A DNA stretch of 64,000 nucleotides from Ornithodoros turicata (Eukaryota > Arthropoda > Arachnida > Ixodida > Argasidae). Made by a program: the position numbers and the translations under genes. The stretch spans positions 30,754,790 through 30,818,789 of the forward strand of contig NC_088206.1 of assembly GCF_037126465.1 (NCBI RefSeq). The letters run 5' to 3'. Of this stretch, positions 54,785 through 64,000 are shown piece after piece. A model generated the notes under the pieces. The model did not search any database. It worked only from the letters and a program-made list of their open reading frames with translations, and was not told where the DNA came from. How positions within the stretch are numbered: position 1 is the first letter of the stretch; every line of letters begins with the position of its first letter.

Positions 54785-56324
54785 CTCTTCAATGACTTCC
54801 TTTCTTTCCTTAGCTTTCCAGCGCGTCCTTGTATGCGGGGGATATGTATAAAATACATTCAGGCTATTACGCTTGCACTCGGGATGGCACGTAATCTCTC
54901 TCGAAGGGAAGCTGCGTTAGTTTATCAGACGAGGCCCAATGTTGCTTTCACTAGTCAACCGTGGTCACCCTTGTGATAGCTGAACTCCTCAGGCTGCCGT
55001 CACTGTGGTGTCTGGTGTCCCAGACGCACGTGGGATACGGCTTGCAGACACGGCTCCCTCAGGGCTCCGCTTACCGGCGTATTCTCACCCCGCTCTCAAG
55101 GATTCCTAAAGCGCTTTTCGATAGCCTCGTAGGAGCACTCGTCTGCTGACGCTCATATGAGTTTTTACCCTTTTTTGTTTGTTTTCTTGTACTTTTTTTT
55201 TTCTTTTCGTACAAGTCATTCAACTGGCAGCGTTTCCTACGCGAAAAGTGAGCGCGTGCTTAATGCTCTGAGAAAAAAATATGGCAGATTTAACGCGAAT
55301 TCTTCGAGCTATTTCACCAACAGCGATAGATGTCGGGTCCACATGTGACATTATGGTTGTGTCTGCGGAGAGGAAAGAATCTGCATGTCTGCGCATGCGC
55401 ATTGGGTGGGTGGATGAATAGTCGCTTTTCTGGATGGCAGCGGCATGGATAGCGCTTGAGTTAGGGAAGCGCCATGGGATACGGCTCTTTTGGCCGGGAC
55501 ATTATGCACAGATTCTTCTATGACATGGTCCCGTTTCTTTACTTCCTTTTTTTTAAATTTCAGCTTTATTGTCATTGATTTTACGAATGCCATTCCGAAA
55601 TTTGCTCAGTTAAGGTCACTTTTTTGTTGTCACCATAAGAAATGTGTATAAAGGAACTGGAGCTACAGGTGGTTGGACAATACAGCGCGGGGGGCAATGT
55701 TTCCTGCGTCTTCCAAAATGATTCCAAACTCAAAAGATTTCCAAAGCTGGCAGGTTGAACGTTTGCGTCCATCCATTGGTAGCCGTGGCTATTGCGTTCT
55801 TCTGTGTGCAGTAGCCCTTTCACCGCCGCCGCCAACACCGTGCAGTAGAAGAAGAACATTCTCCGACGCTGGTTTTTCAAGTTTTTTCAAAATAACTGGC
55901 AGCACACGCGCAGTCTACCGCGCGAATTTCGTTGAAAGAAAAAAGAAGGCCATAAAAGAGAGGAGGAAAATCGCTCCATGGAGGTTGGCCTTTAGACATG
56001 CAAGCGATTGAGCCCCCAGTGTATTTCAAGGGACCTTTTCGCTTAACGTTGCATCCACTGCTCGATATCTCCGGTGGATCATGGAGACGAATCGTGCAAA
56101 AATAAAATACCAATATAGTCACGTGGCAACCAGAGTGAGGCTCATAAAACTAAGTGCACGGCGATTTCCAGACACTCAATCTCTCCATAGTTCATGCAAG
56201 ACCTAAGAGACGACATCAGTGATGGAAAATCCAGTTTCCTTCTTGATAAGTTCAAGGATATAAGCGTTACGAAGTACCCGGCATTGTAGTAATTTATTTG
56301 AGCTAAAAAAAGGTCCGCTGTGTT
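54785..56324. other. no gene seen; fragment related to the 48532 foldback
   Basis: T-rich runs near 55165-55205 and 55545-55560. At about 55590-55640 text of the AAATTTGC...AAGGTCACTTTTTTG type resembles an arm segment of the foldback element at 48532-49408. Nothing coding is recognised. Confidence 0.35.
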
Positions 56325-56443
56325 CAACAACAACAACAATAAATGATGACGATGAGATGGGGTGTTTCACCGCGGTGGTGCGCTACCCTACCCCATTGCA
56401 CGGGAACATTATGTGAAGATGATGAAGGAAGGATGAAAACACA

Positions 56444-56507
<64 letters not shown>

Positions 56508-57200
56508 TTGGATGGTGATGGGGTGGGCGATTCACCGCCGCTGAGGCGGTACACTGCCCTATTTCGCGTTGGGGGGGGATGAAGGGATGATGATGGGAAA
56601 CACAAGCAAGAACTAAAGCGTCTGCAGCAATCCAGTGGACGACAGGAAGTCCATGAACAGGTGAAGAACCCGACGATGGAGCACAGGGTCTTCATAGGGA
56701 CCAATGAGTGCAGCTAAGGTGAGCGGCCTCTTGCTGATGCGGGCAAGCTCACCACACAATGTCCATCTTTGCGGGCAGTAGAGTGAACATTCCATAAGAA
56801 TGTGCTGGGCGGTCGCCACGACACCGCAGGTGGAACAGAGGCCCGTGTCACAGCATTGGATCATACACTTAAATTGCAGGATGAAAGCAACATTGAGCTG
56901 AAGTCTACGCAGGAGGGAGGTAAAACGGCTTAGGAGACGGGCAGGGAAAGAAAACGACAGATTTGGATCTACCGAATGCATTGGAGGTTGAGGCGTGATG
57001 TCCCGGCGCCATTGCTGCAGAGGCAGGGGTTGAAACCATGCAGTTAGTAAGGCCATTCTGTCGCCTCTCGAGAGCACAATGGGCACGGCTGTCGGGGACT
57101 CGTGGGCAGCCGTTGCTACTCTGTCAGCCTCCTCGTTGCCTCTTAGACCGCAGTGGCCTGGAATCCGCTGTGGTATCCACGTTCCTTTCTCTAGAGAACC
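56325..57200 (-). pseudogene. I-like LINE 3' fragment: RNase H end and tail
   Basis: Minus-strand frame from about 57190 to 56613 reads WIPQRIPGHCGLRGNEEADR, VPIVLSRGDRMALLTAWFQP, YPFSFPARL-type text, CCDTGLCSTCG and HILMECSLY, ending LLSSTGLLQTL-like. It aligns along its length with the C-terminal half of the LINE at 13700-16659. The 3' tail contains two copies of the GGGGTAG/GGTGAA hairpin text (56500-56570 and 56340-56400) around an AC microsatellite and ends in a GTT run near 56325. Severely 5' truncated. Confidence 0.75.
56446..56500. repeat. (AC)n microsatellite
   Basis: About 27 AC units between the two hairpin-like segments of the LINE 3' tail. It probably expanded after insertion. 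Confidence 0.95.
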
Positions 57201-57369
57201 TGGAAGAGTGCAACGGGCAAGGTAGTTTTTTAGTAGCTTTTTTACACCCGCAGCTGTTAACGGAAAGGTTTCAGAAGATCTCCGTGTCTGTGGCACAAAA
57301 CCCCCTATCCCAGAGAAAGTGATAGCAGCTCCTCGCATAGCATAAATCAATTGAATTATGGCAGCTGAA

Positions 57370-57454
57370 GAAATGGCACCAGCGGTGGGATTCGAACCTA
57401 TATCCAAGTCAGAGTTCGAGATGCTACCAATTACACCGTGCGAACTACCATTTC
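57370..57454 (-). repeat. tRNA-like SINE head, minus strand
   Basis: On the minus strand GAAATGG and CCATTTC at the two ends give seven perfect pairs. TGTAATTGGTAGC resembles the end of an A box, and GGTTCGAATCCCACC is a strong B box. The D arm is too long for a true tRNA. It sits just upstream of the truncated LINE fragment, in the same orientation, which may be coincidence or a template switch. Confidence 0.45.
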
Positions 57455-58774
57455 TTCAACGTACCAAACCACGCTAGGAAATATACACGGACACCAATCG
57501 TAGACGATTTATTTTTAAAGTTTGAATCTGAAGCGTTTGTATCGCAAAAGTTGATTTTTACGGCTTTATCTTTACACCGTGGATTTTTTCGTGATTTATT
57601 TCGACGGGTTTATTCTCGAAGTTTATTTTGCGAAGTGTAAAGAGTGATCCCCCTGAGTATGCTCAATACCCTTGCACTTATTACAACAAGAAATAGGTTT
57701 ACCTTGTTTGCCTGTATTGTACTGACTATAAACAGCATTGTTCATTTAGTATTAAACTTTTGCTAGTTGGTTGTTTCCCTCACTCACAAAATAGCCATTA
57801 CTTCGCTTGCAATTAAATCGACGCTCGCATTCGGGCGTCCCGTCCGTTCCGACGGTACATACTCGTAGCTGCAGAAAGAATCCGATTTTTAATAAACCAT
57901 ATAAATGTGGATAAACACACCCTGAACTGGCATGAAAGTAAATTGCGAAAACCACAAACCCATGCATGAATGGACACTGCTAGTGTAAAGCGGGAGCGGT
58001 GCTGCGCTGGCGATATTCCTCAATCTGCACGAATCAGCGTCTGTCACGGATTTGCCACAGTGGCGGGTATCAATCCCAATCTCGGAAGGAACTAAGAGGT
58101 CACACATGGAGGTCGCATGTGGTTATGGAACTACACAATCGCGCGGAGGAGTAACTCGTAATAGGGGTATTGGTTAGAGCTTTCACCCTGCTGAGACCCG
58201 GATGTTTGTGTGGTGCTATCTACATGCGACGAAGTCGTGAGTCTGAGATGGCTCCTTGGTGATATCCCCTCTTAAGGAAATCCTCTGGAAAATAGTATGT
58301 AACTACAAGATGACTAATTAGCTAAAATGAAAGCCCCGTTGAAAGGCATTTTATCTTTTAAAGATTTAATTTTTATCTTATCTTTTCACAGCGCGTGCCG
58401 TGAAATATCCATCCCTGAATTTTGGTATGCGTATGAGCCGAAACAAGAAAGAGCGTGCCTCATCTACATGGACGGAGGCTATCTAGGCCAAAAAGCGGTT
58501 TATTTGGCCAGCAGATCGGCACCTACTCCAATCATCTTCATCGCTCCAAATCACGTGGCCCTGTGACGTGAAATGGCGGCTGTACTGCCTGGGTTCCCGC
58601 TCGCCGCGGTTTCCGTTTCGACTCATTTGCGTATCAAATTTCGGGGATGGATATTTTCATGCATGTTCGTGCATGAGGATTTGGTAGACGTGATGTTGCT
58701 TTCAACGCTTTCATATTTTCTTATTTGAAGGTAGTCCCGACGAACTTTACACCTCCAAAACTTCGTTTTGGTAG
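57455..58774. other. no gene recognised
   Basis: Unassigned. A minus-strand-independent candidate at 58401-58566 follows a good acceptor (TTATCTTATCTTTTCACAG) and reads CREISIPEFWYAYEPKQER on the plus strand, but no donor and no family were found. Confidence 0.3.
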
Positions 58775-58940
58775 ATGTGATGTGATATGATAAAAAAAAG
58801 GATGTGAGTTTCGACGAAGTCGAACTGGCTACCCCAGTACACCTACACATAGAAAGTACAAACAGATGATGAAAAAAATACATATGATGCCCGGAGAAGA
58901 ACAGAGATGATAATGGAGTTCAACAGGTAGTTCAAAAGTT
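58775..58940 (-). repeat. LINE 3'-end copy, same family as 44855-45050
   Basis: Minus-strand text CTGGGGTAGCCAGTTCGACT and TCGTCGAAACTCACATCC plus the ATCATCTCTGTTCTTCTC stretch match the 3' region of the LINE fragment at 44855. The ATCAC-type tail is at about 58775-58790. No coding part remains. Confidence 0.6.
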
Positions 58941-59529
58941 TCGTTCGTTTCGTTTCGTAGTTCATGTAGTTCGCTTTGGTAGAGGTTGTAGTGATTGTTA
59001 TAAAAGATATCAAGGTAGGGCAAATTTTGAAGTCCACTCCAGAATACCCTAAATCCTAAATTTTGCGATAGACTATGGATACCCGTTCCGTCGGTGGCAT
59101 GGTCCATCTAGAAAACACGTTTAAGCTTTGAACTTCTTCTGTCCTGTAGAACGCTCACAACAAGTTTTCAGAGAGGAATGTTTTTTTTTTTTTTTTTGCA
59201 CGGACCGCAAACTTCGGAGCTCTCTAGCGTCGGAACGCGTATCTGTTTGAGGCTAATATTTCGGATTTGGTATACGTCTACCACCACAATAAATCGATTT
59301 TTTTTTCTGGTAACCATCTGTGGTGGTCGAGCACTATATCGCTGGATCACTTGGCGTCGTGGAATGGCGTGGGCCTGTGAACCCTATCGGTAGCCCGACA
59401 GATTGGTTTAACGTAGCACGCACAGATACGGCAATATACACTCGTCGTGAATATTGTTGTGCAGTATCCATCCTAGTGTTACTGGATATTGACACCGTCG
59501 ATCGTCGTACACACCTGCTGTCGTCCCAT
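58941..59529. other. no gene recognised; possible LINE or LTR remnants
   Basis: T17 run at 59182-59198. CAATAAATCG near 59286 is a polyadenylation-type signal. A frame at 59320-59571 reads HYIAGSLGVVEWRGPVN and VLLDIDTVDRR, the latter loosely like a reverse transcriptase motif A, but too little to call. No 5' LTR for the Gypsy element could be defined. Confidence 0.25.
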
Positions 59530-59945
59530 GGGGAGGCTGATGTTGCCACAGCGTACACAGCCAGTCGTTAGATCTTTACCATTTGCCCGTACAGCATGGA
59601 ATAAGCAACACGTCAGAGAGGACGCTGCAAAGCGTATTATCGAAAAGCCTAAAAGTGCCTCGGTGTACCTTGTGCAACTTCAAATGTCCTAACTACAGTA
59701 GAATCCGGAGACCTTCCATTAGATGTACTGAGGAAGCAGGAAACAGTGCGGCACTACGTTCGTCTATGCACGCGGCATCTCAAACACCCCCTTGCAAAAA
59801 AAGTGGAACGTCAAAATTTGCAATTCATCAACGTGATCGCTCCATATTGCAGTGCTTTACCAAAAGGCCAGTTCACATTAACGGCGGTCGATCCTCCGTG
59901 GACACCCACGACGACGGAAGCTTTCCTGATCGAAGCAGTCAGGAT
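59530..59945 (+). pseudogene. I-like LINE linker fragment joined to the Gypsy element
   Basis: In shifting frames it reads QPVVRSLPFARTAWNKQ, KCLGVPCATSN and LPLDVLRKQETVRHYVRL, then KHPLAKKVERQNLQF and VDPPWTP. These line up in order with 15340-15670 of the LINE at 13700 (QPVLHGISQTQEQRLR, CLGVPRAAKTR, IPIEVLRQRETIRHYLRL). It is therefore the linker between polymerase and RNase H of a related LINE, not Gypsy gag. It stops near 59945 and Gypsy-type sequence starts within about 40 bases. Confidence 0.6.
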
Positions 59946-59984
59946 TGAGAGGGCTTTACTCTCGGTCCACCGTCGGACAGCTAG

Positions 59985-60730
59985 CGACCTCAGGACTACC
60001 CAGCCTTCGCCGCGCATGGAGGCTTCGACATACACTCTCTCTGGCAATTGATCCGAGAGGTGGTCCGAGAAGAAGTACGAGCTCTCCTCCGACCAGAAGA
60101 AACCTGAGCTTCTTTGGGCTCCATCGGGGCGATAATCAAGGAGGAGGTGCAGGCAGGCACTCCAAGCGCCGCCACCCGTCGCCGGGTACCGAAGCCAACC
60201 TACGCCGCCGCACTACGACAGCCACCAGCGCCAGCGCGGTACGGCAACGACTGGGAGCATTCGCGACCCGCCCAACCTACACCACTCAGCTACCCACTAT
60301 GCGCACAATGAACTCGCAAGACAGATGTATGGCGAGCATCAGACCTGAGGCCGCTTTGTTACCACCGTGGTGAAGCCAATCACGTCTACCGCCGTTGCCC
60401 GTACCGACGACTGGGTCTACCCGGATTTTCACCCGACGCCCCCCGCCCTCAGCGCGGTAGTCGCCCCGCCGCAATTGAAGACTATCTACGGCAGCAGAAT
60501 GCTTCTGCTGGCTCACGACGTGACCTGTCCCCGAGCGTCCCCCACCGCAGCAGGTCGCCACGAAGAGCACGTTCACCGTCACCGACAAGACGACCTGTGT
60601 GGCGCAGCCCTAACCAGGAAAACTGACTGCAGCTCCGGGAGGTGAAGCTGCGGGCCGACGAAAAGTTACAATTCCTCCAACTCGACGAACAGCAACGCAG
60701 CACCGCCGCGACGCTCGAAAAATTACCAAT
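59985..60730 (+). pseudogene. Gypsy gag C-terminal part
   Basis: Reads DYPAFAAHGGFDIHSLWQL and REVVREEVRALLRPEE, then a stop, then SIGAIIKEEVQAGTPSAATR and PKPTYAAALRQPPAP. A zinc knuckle follows as CYHRGEANHVYRRC (about 60357-60400); the second cysteine of the CCHC motif is replaced by arginine. An Arg/Ser-rich stretch (RSRSPRRARSPSPTRR) leads to the protease. The normal role would be RNA packaging in the particle. Broken by stops and the missing N-terminus. Confidence 0.6.
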
Positions 60731-61320
60731 AACCTGCAAATACTCATCGACGGCCATGAGACGACTGCGTTAATCGATACCGGAGCCGACGACTCTGTTA
60801 TGAGTGCTACGTTGGCTAAGAAGCTTCGCAAGGTGCAAACGAAGTGGGATGAGCCTGACATCGGGACTGTTGGTGGACACATCGTAACACCGACTGGCCG
60901 ATGCACGGGAGTCATACAAGTGCATGACATACAGTACGTCGTCAGCTTCGCCGTCCTGCCGAACTGCCCACGTGACGTCATCCTCGGAATGGACTTCCTA
61001 CTAGAAAATAAAGCGGTCATCGACTTCACCAACGGAGTAATTTCCTTAGAGACGCCAGAAGGGGAAGACGACGATAATGCGCGGCTGACACGTATAAGCC
61101 CGGAGAAGCGCACAAATACGCATGTGGCAGCTATAGCAAGTCACCGGGTCAACCTTCCTCCCTTGTCATCACGTATTATTACTGCTGTGAGTGACACAGC
61201 CCCGAATGGCTCTCTGTTGGCCGAAGGAAACATTCACCTCCTCCTACAACGCGGCATCGGGATAGCAAGAGGAATTGTGCCTGTCAGACTGGAAAATGCA
61301 GCTACTGATTACGAACTTTA
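60731..61320 (+). pseudogene. Gypsy aspartic protease and linker
   Basis: Reads NNLQILIDGHETTALIDTG, with the DTG catalytic triad and ADDSVM after it, then VVSFAVLPNCPRDVILGMDF, the ILG flap-end motif. The frame stays open to 61321, where a one-base shift moves the reading into the polymerase frame (near 61316). The protease core itself is undamaged. Confidence 0.75.
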
Positions 61321-62905
61321 GCCAGGAACCGCAGCATCTCACAAGTGGCACAAAAATAGCTGTCCTTGCGGACGATTATATCACTCCAACTATTTGTCTC
61401 CTGGACAGTGCACGCACCGACTGCACCACAGAACACCACGACCGCCCGTTCAACATAAACCCTGAACTAACTGCGGTGCGGAAGCACACCCTTCTGCAAG
61501 TACTACAGGCTTCGAGTGACTGTTTCGCCACTTCGTCCAAAGTGCGACAGACGACGGTAGGAAAGCATCGCATCATAGTCGACGAAGACGTCCGGCCGAT
61601 TCATCGTATGCTGTATCGGGTGTCACCTAAAGAGCGAGAAGCCATCCAAGCACACGTAGAAGAAATGCTGGAAGACGACATTATCCAGCCGTAGCCCAGT
61701 CCTTGGGCGTCGCCGGTTGTACTCGTGAAGAAAAAGGATGGAACACCCAAGTTCTGCGTCGACTACCGAAAACTCAACGAGGTCACGAAGAAGGACGTTT
61801 ATCCGTTACCACGCATCGTCGACACACTCGATCGTCTCCAAAATGCGAAGTTCTTCTCCTCCATGGACCTCAAGATGGGGTACTGGCAAGTGGAAGTCGA
61901 CGAACGCGATCGTGAGAGAACGGCTTTCGTTACTCCGGGTGGGCTTTACGAATTCAAGGTTATGCCGTTCGGCCTCTGCACAGCTCCAGCTACGTTTCAC
62001 CGAGTAATGGACACCGTATTGGCTGGGTTAAAATGACAAACCTGCCTTGTGTACCTCGACGACGTCGTTGTCTTCGCAAGAACATTCGAGGAACACGTAG
62101 AACGGCTGAAACAAGTTTTCGAGGCCATCAGAGCTACGGGACTATCGCTAAAACCTGAAAAATGTTGGTTCGCCTACCAAGAACTCATGTTTCTTGGCCA
62201 TCTCGTAAGCGGCGACGGCATACGCCCGGATCCCGAAAAGACAGCGGCTATCGCCAATTACCCTGTCCCTTCTAACGTTAAAGACGTACGAAGCTTCCTT
62301 GGTCTCTGCTCCTACTATCGCCGTTTCATCCGAAGTTTCTCGAAAAAAGCATCAACGCTCAACGCACTGACGAAGGATGGAGCTTCTTTTGAGTGGCGCG
62401 AAGCGCTACAACGGGCCTTCGACGAATTAAAGGCACGCCTCCAGACTGCACCTGTGCTGGCACACTTCGACCCCAACGCCGAAACCGAAATACACACCGA
62501 CGCAAGCAATGAAGGTCTCGGGGCAGTGCTGGTTCAACTACAAGACGGCCTCGAACGTGTCATCGCTTACGCAAGCAGAACCCTATCCAGGACCGAGAAA
62601 AACTACCCGACAACAGAGAAGGAGTGCCTTGCACATATATTTGCCATCACGAAGCTGCTTCCCTACTTGTACGGACGCCCGTTCAAAGTAGTGACAGACC
62701 ATCATGCTCTATGCTGCCTCGCCGCCCTAAGAGACCCGTCGGGTTGATTAGCACGGTGGAGTCTTCGGCTATAGGAGTACGACGTCACCATCACCTACAA
62801 GTCGGGAAGAAAGCACAACGACGCAGACTGCTTGTCGTGGGCACCACTCCAGGGAACAGACAGCGGCGACGAGACCGAAGACAGTTTCCTGGGCCTCGTC
62901 AGTGC
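61321..62905 (+). pseudogene. Gypsy reverse transcriptase and RNase H
   Basis: One frame crosses the domain: VLVKKKDGTPKFCVDYRKLN, FFSSMDLKMGYWQV, FVTPGGLYEFKVMPFGL, CLVYLDDVVVFA (YLDD active site), GHLVSGDGIRPDPEK and SFLGLCSYYRRFI. RNase H follows with IHTDASNEGLGAVL, TTEKECLAHIFA and VVTDHHALC. Stops interrupt at 61692-61694 (TAG), 62034-62036 (TGA), 62745-62747 (TGA) and 62772-62774 (TAG). All four are one transition from a sense codon, so decay is fairly recent. Catalytic aspartates are present. Confidence 0.85.
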
Positions 62906-63960
62906 GACCACTATGGCTTCAGAACAGCACAGCGACCCAGAACTGAGGCCTCTCATCGACTACCTGCAAACTCGGGCTGGCAACGTCCCTGCCGTCTTCA
63001 GACGATCGCTCCCAACTTCTCCATACGTAATGGTGTCCTCTACAAGCAGAATCACGAGCCACAGGGCGCTGCATGGCTTCTAGTTGTACCTTCAGGGATG
63101 CGCACGGAAATCTTCGCATCCTGTCACGACGAGCCGTCTTCGGGTCACCTGGGGTACAGCAGAACAGTGGCCCGCATAAGGGAAAAGTACTACTGGCCAA
63201 AGCTAGCCAAAGCTGTCCACCAGTACGTGAGAACATGTAGGGAGTGTCAACGCCGAAAAACGCCACCAGTGCGTCCGTCTGGATACCTTCAGCCGATTCT
63301 GCCGCCGTCGGCAGCGTTTGAACAGATGGGCATGGACCTACTCGGACCCTTCCCACGATCGTCTTCCGGAAATCGTTGGATAATCGTAGCGACGGACAAC
63401 CTAACACGGTACGCCGAGACAAAATCCCTCCCTCAAGAGACTGCCGCTGAAGTGGAAAAGTTCTTCGTTGAATGTATTGTATTCCGCCACGGAGCTCCCA
63501 CGACCATAATCACCGACAGAGGAACAGCATTCACAAGCAGACTCACCTAAGAAATTTTCCGCCTCAGCCATACTGTCCACCGCAGAACGACGGCGTATCG
63601 TCCAAAAACAAACGAGAGCCTTGGGACGAAATATTGCCGTACGTCACGTTCGCTTACAACACGGCAGTCCAAGAAACAACCGGGTTCACGCCGTTTCACC
63701 TTGTGCACGGACGTGATGCTGCAACGATGCTCTACGCGATGCTGCCTCACGAGCCCAGTGAAGAAGATAAGCGATGCCCTGGATTTCACCCAACGAGCCG
63801 AGGAAGCTCGCTAGGCTACGGATCGGACAGCAACAACGCGAGGATACGAGACGGTACAATCTATGCCGACGAAACACGCAGTTTAGCGCAGGAGACCTGG
63901 TATGCGTGTGGACTCCGATCCGACGACGAGGGTTAAGCGAGAAACTTCTCAAACGCTATT
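62906..63960 (+). pseudogene. Gypsy integrase with the catalytic glutamate region deleted
   Basis: After a frame change near 63010 the frame reads SGHLGYSRTVARIREKYYWP and TCRECQRRKTP, the HHCC zinc finger. Next come MGMDLLGPFPRSSSGNRW (first catalytic Asp) and TIITDRGTAFTSRLT (second), ending at a stop at 63548. HRRTTAYRPKTN is followed directly by sequence equivalent to a point about 25 residues further on (EPWDEILPYVTFAYNTA). The segment lost includes the normally invariant GxTERxN region with the third catalytic residue. A chromatin- or DNA-binding tail continues to the window edge. Confidence 0.75.
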
Positions 63961-64000
63961 TCGGCCCACACAAAATACTGCGACGCGTAGGAGGGTTGGA

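Larger units (their letters stand above)
59985..64000 (+). mobile_element. decayed Gypsy LTR retrotransposon, runs off the window
   Basis: The order gag tail, zinc knuckle, protease, reverse transcriptase, RNase H, integrase is that of Ty3/Gypsy. The 5' part of gag and any 5' LTR are missing, replaced by a LINE fragment, and the 3' end lies beyond 64000. Lesions include stops at 61692, 62034, 62745 and 62772, frame changes near 61316 and 63010, and a deletion in integrase near 63595. There is no envelope gene in view. Confidence 0.85.

Noticed and set aside
1..64000. A previously undescribed multi-gene system
   Set aside because: Every recognisable protein maps to a known transposon class or to the C3-like exons; no co-oriented set of intact unknown genes was found.

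Overview
This window looks like intergenic and intronic DNA from a large, transposon-rich arthropod genome. A tick or other chelicerate is my best guess. That rests on the mix of element families (I-like LINEs ending in GTT-rich tails, Penelope-like, PIF/Harbinger, CACTA, hAT, mariner, a Gypsy element and tRNA-derived SINE-like heads), on spliceosomal introns, and on the start of a C3/alpha-2-macroglobulin-type gene. No database search could be run, so the species call is inference. There is no bacterial-style gene organisation.

The only good candidate for a living host gene is at 39324-40037 on the plus strand. A signal-peptide exon is spliced to a 155-nt exon resembling the start of a complement C3/thioester protein. 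Later exons are not recognisable and may lie beyond the window, past an intron loaded with repeats.

Layout. 1-3164: a small mariner-type foldback MITE and a nearly intact CACTA/EnSpm-like transposase with one in-frame stop. 3165-11717: two inverted copies of a composite hAT-like element, each holding short degenerate repeat arrays, a captured LINE fragment and a decayed hAT transposase end. The second copy sits inside an exon resembling an SGNH-hydrolase gene and has a perfect 9-bp target duplication. 12568-16890: a TTAA-flanked MITE, then a 5'-truncated I-like LINE. 17870-22990: a MADF-BESS pseudogene converging on a PIF/Harbinger transposase pseudogene, which is itself split by a 2.2-kb insertion. 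25818-31100: six identical 220-bp tandem repeats, an inverted copy, a 2.5-kb CACTG-ended element inside that copy, and long palindromes. 31416-33710: a second LINE with a perfect 96-bp palindrome at its 5' end. 35427-38158: three MITEs of three different types. 42583-49408: LINE remnants, a Penelope-like element with a GIY-YIG domain, and an 877-bp foldback element. 53440-59945: a mariner pseudogene, SINE-like heads and LINE pieces. 59985-64000: a decayed Gypsy retrotransposon running off the window.

Nearly all coding sequence here belongs to elements that cannot move on their own. The interest lies in the nesting order, the long inverted repeats and the short-motif arrays, not in an intact pathway. 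I did not find convincing evidence for a new multi-gene system.
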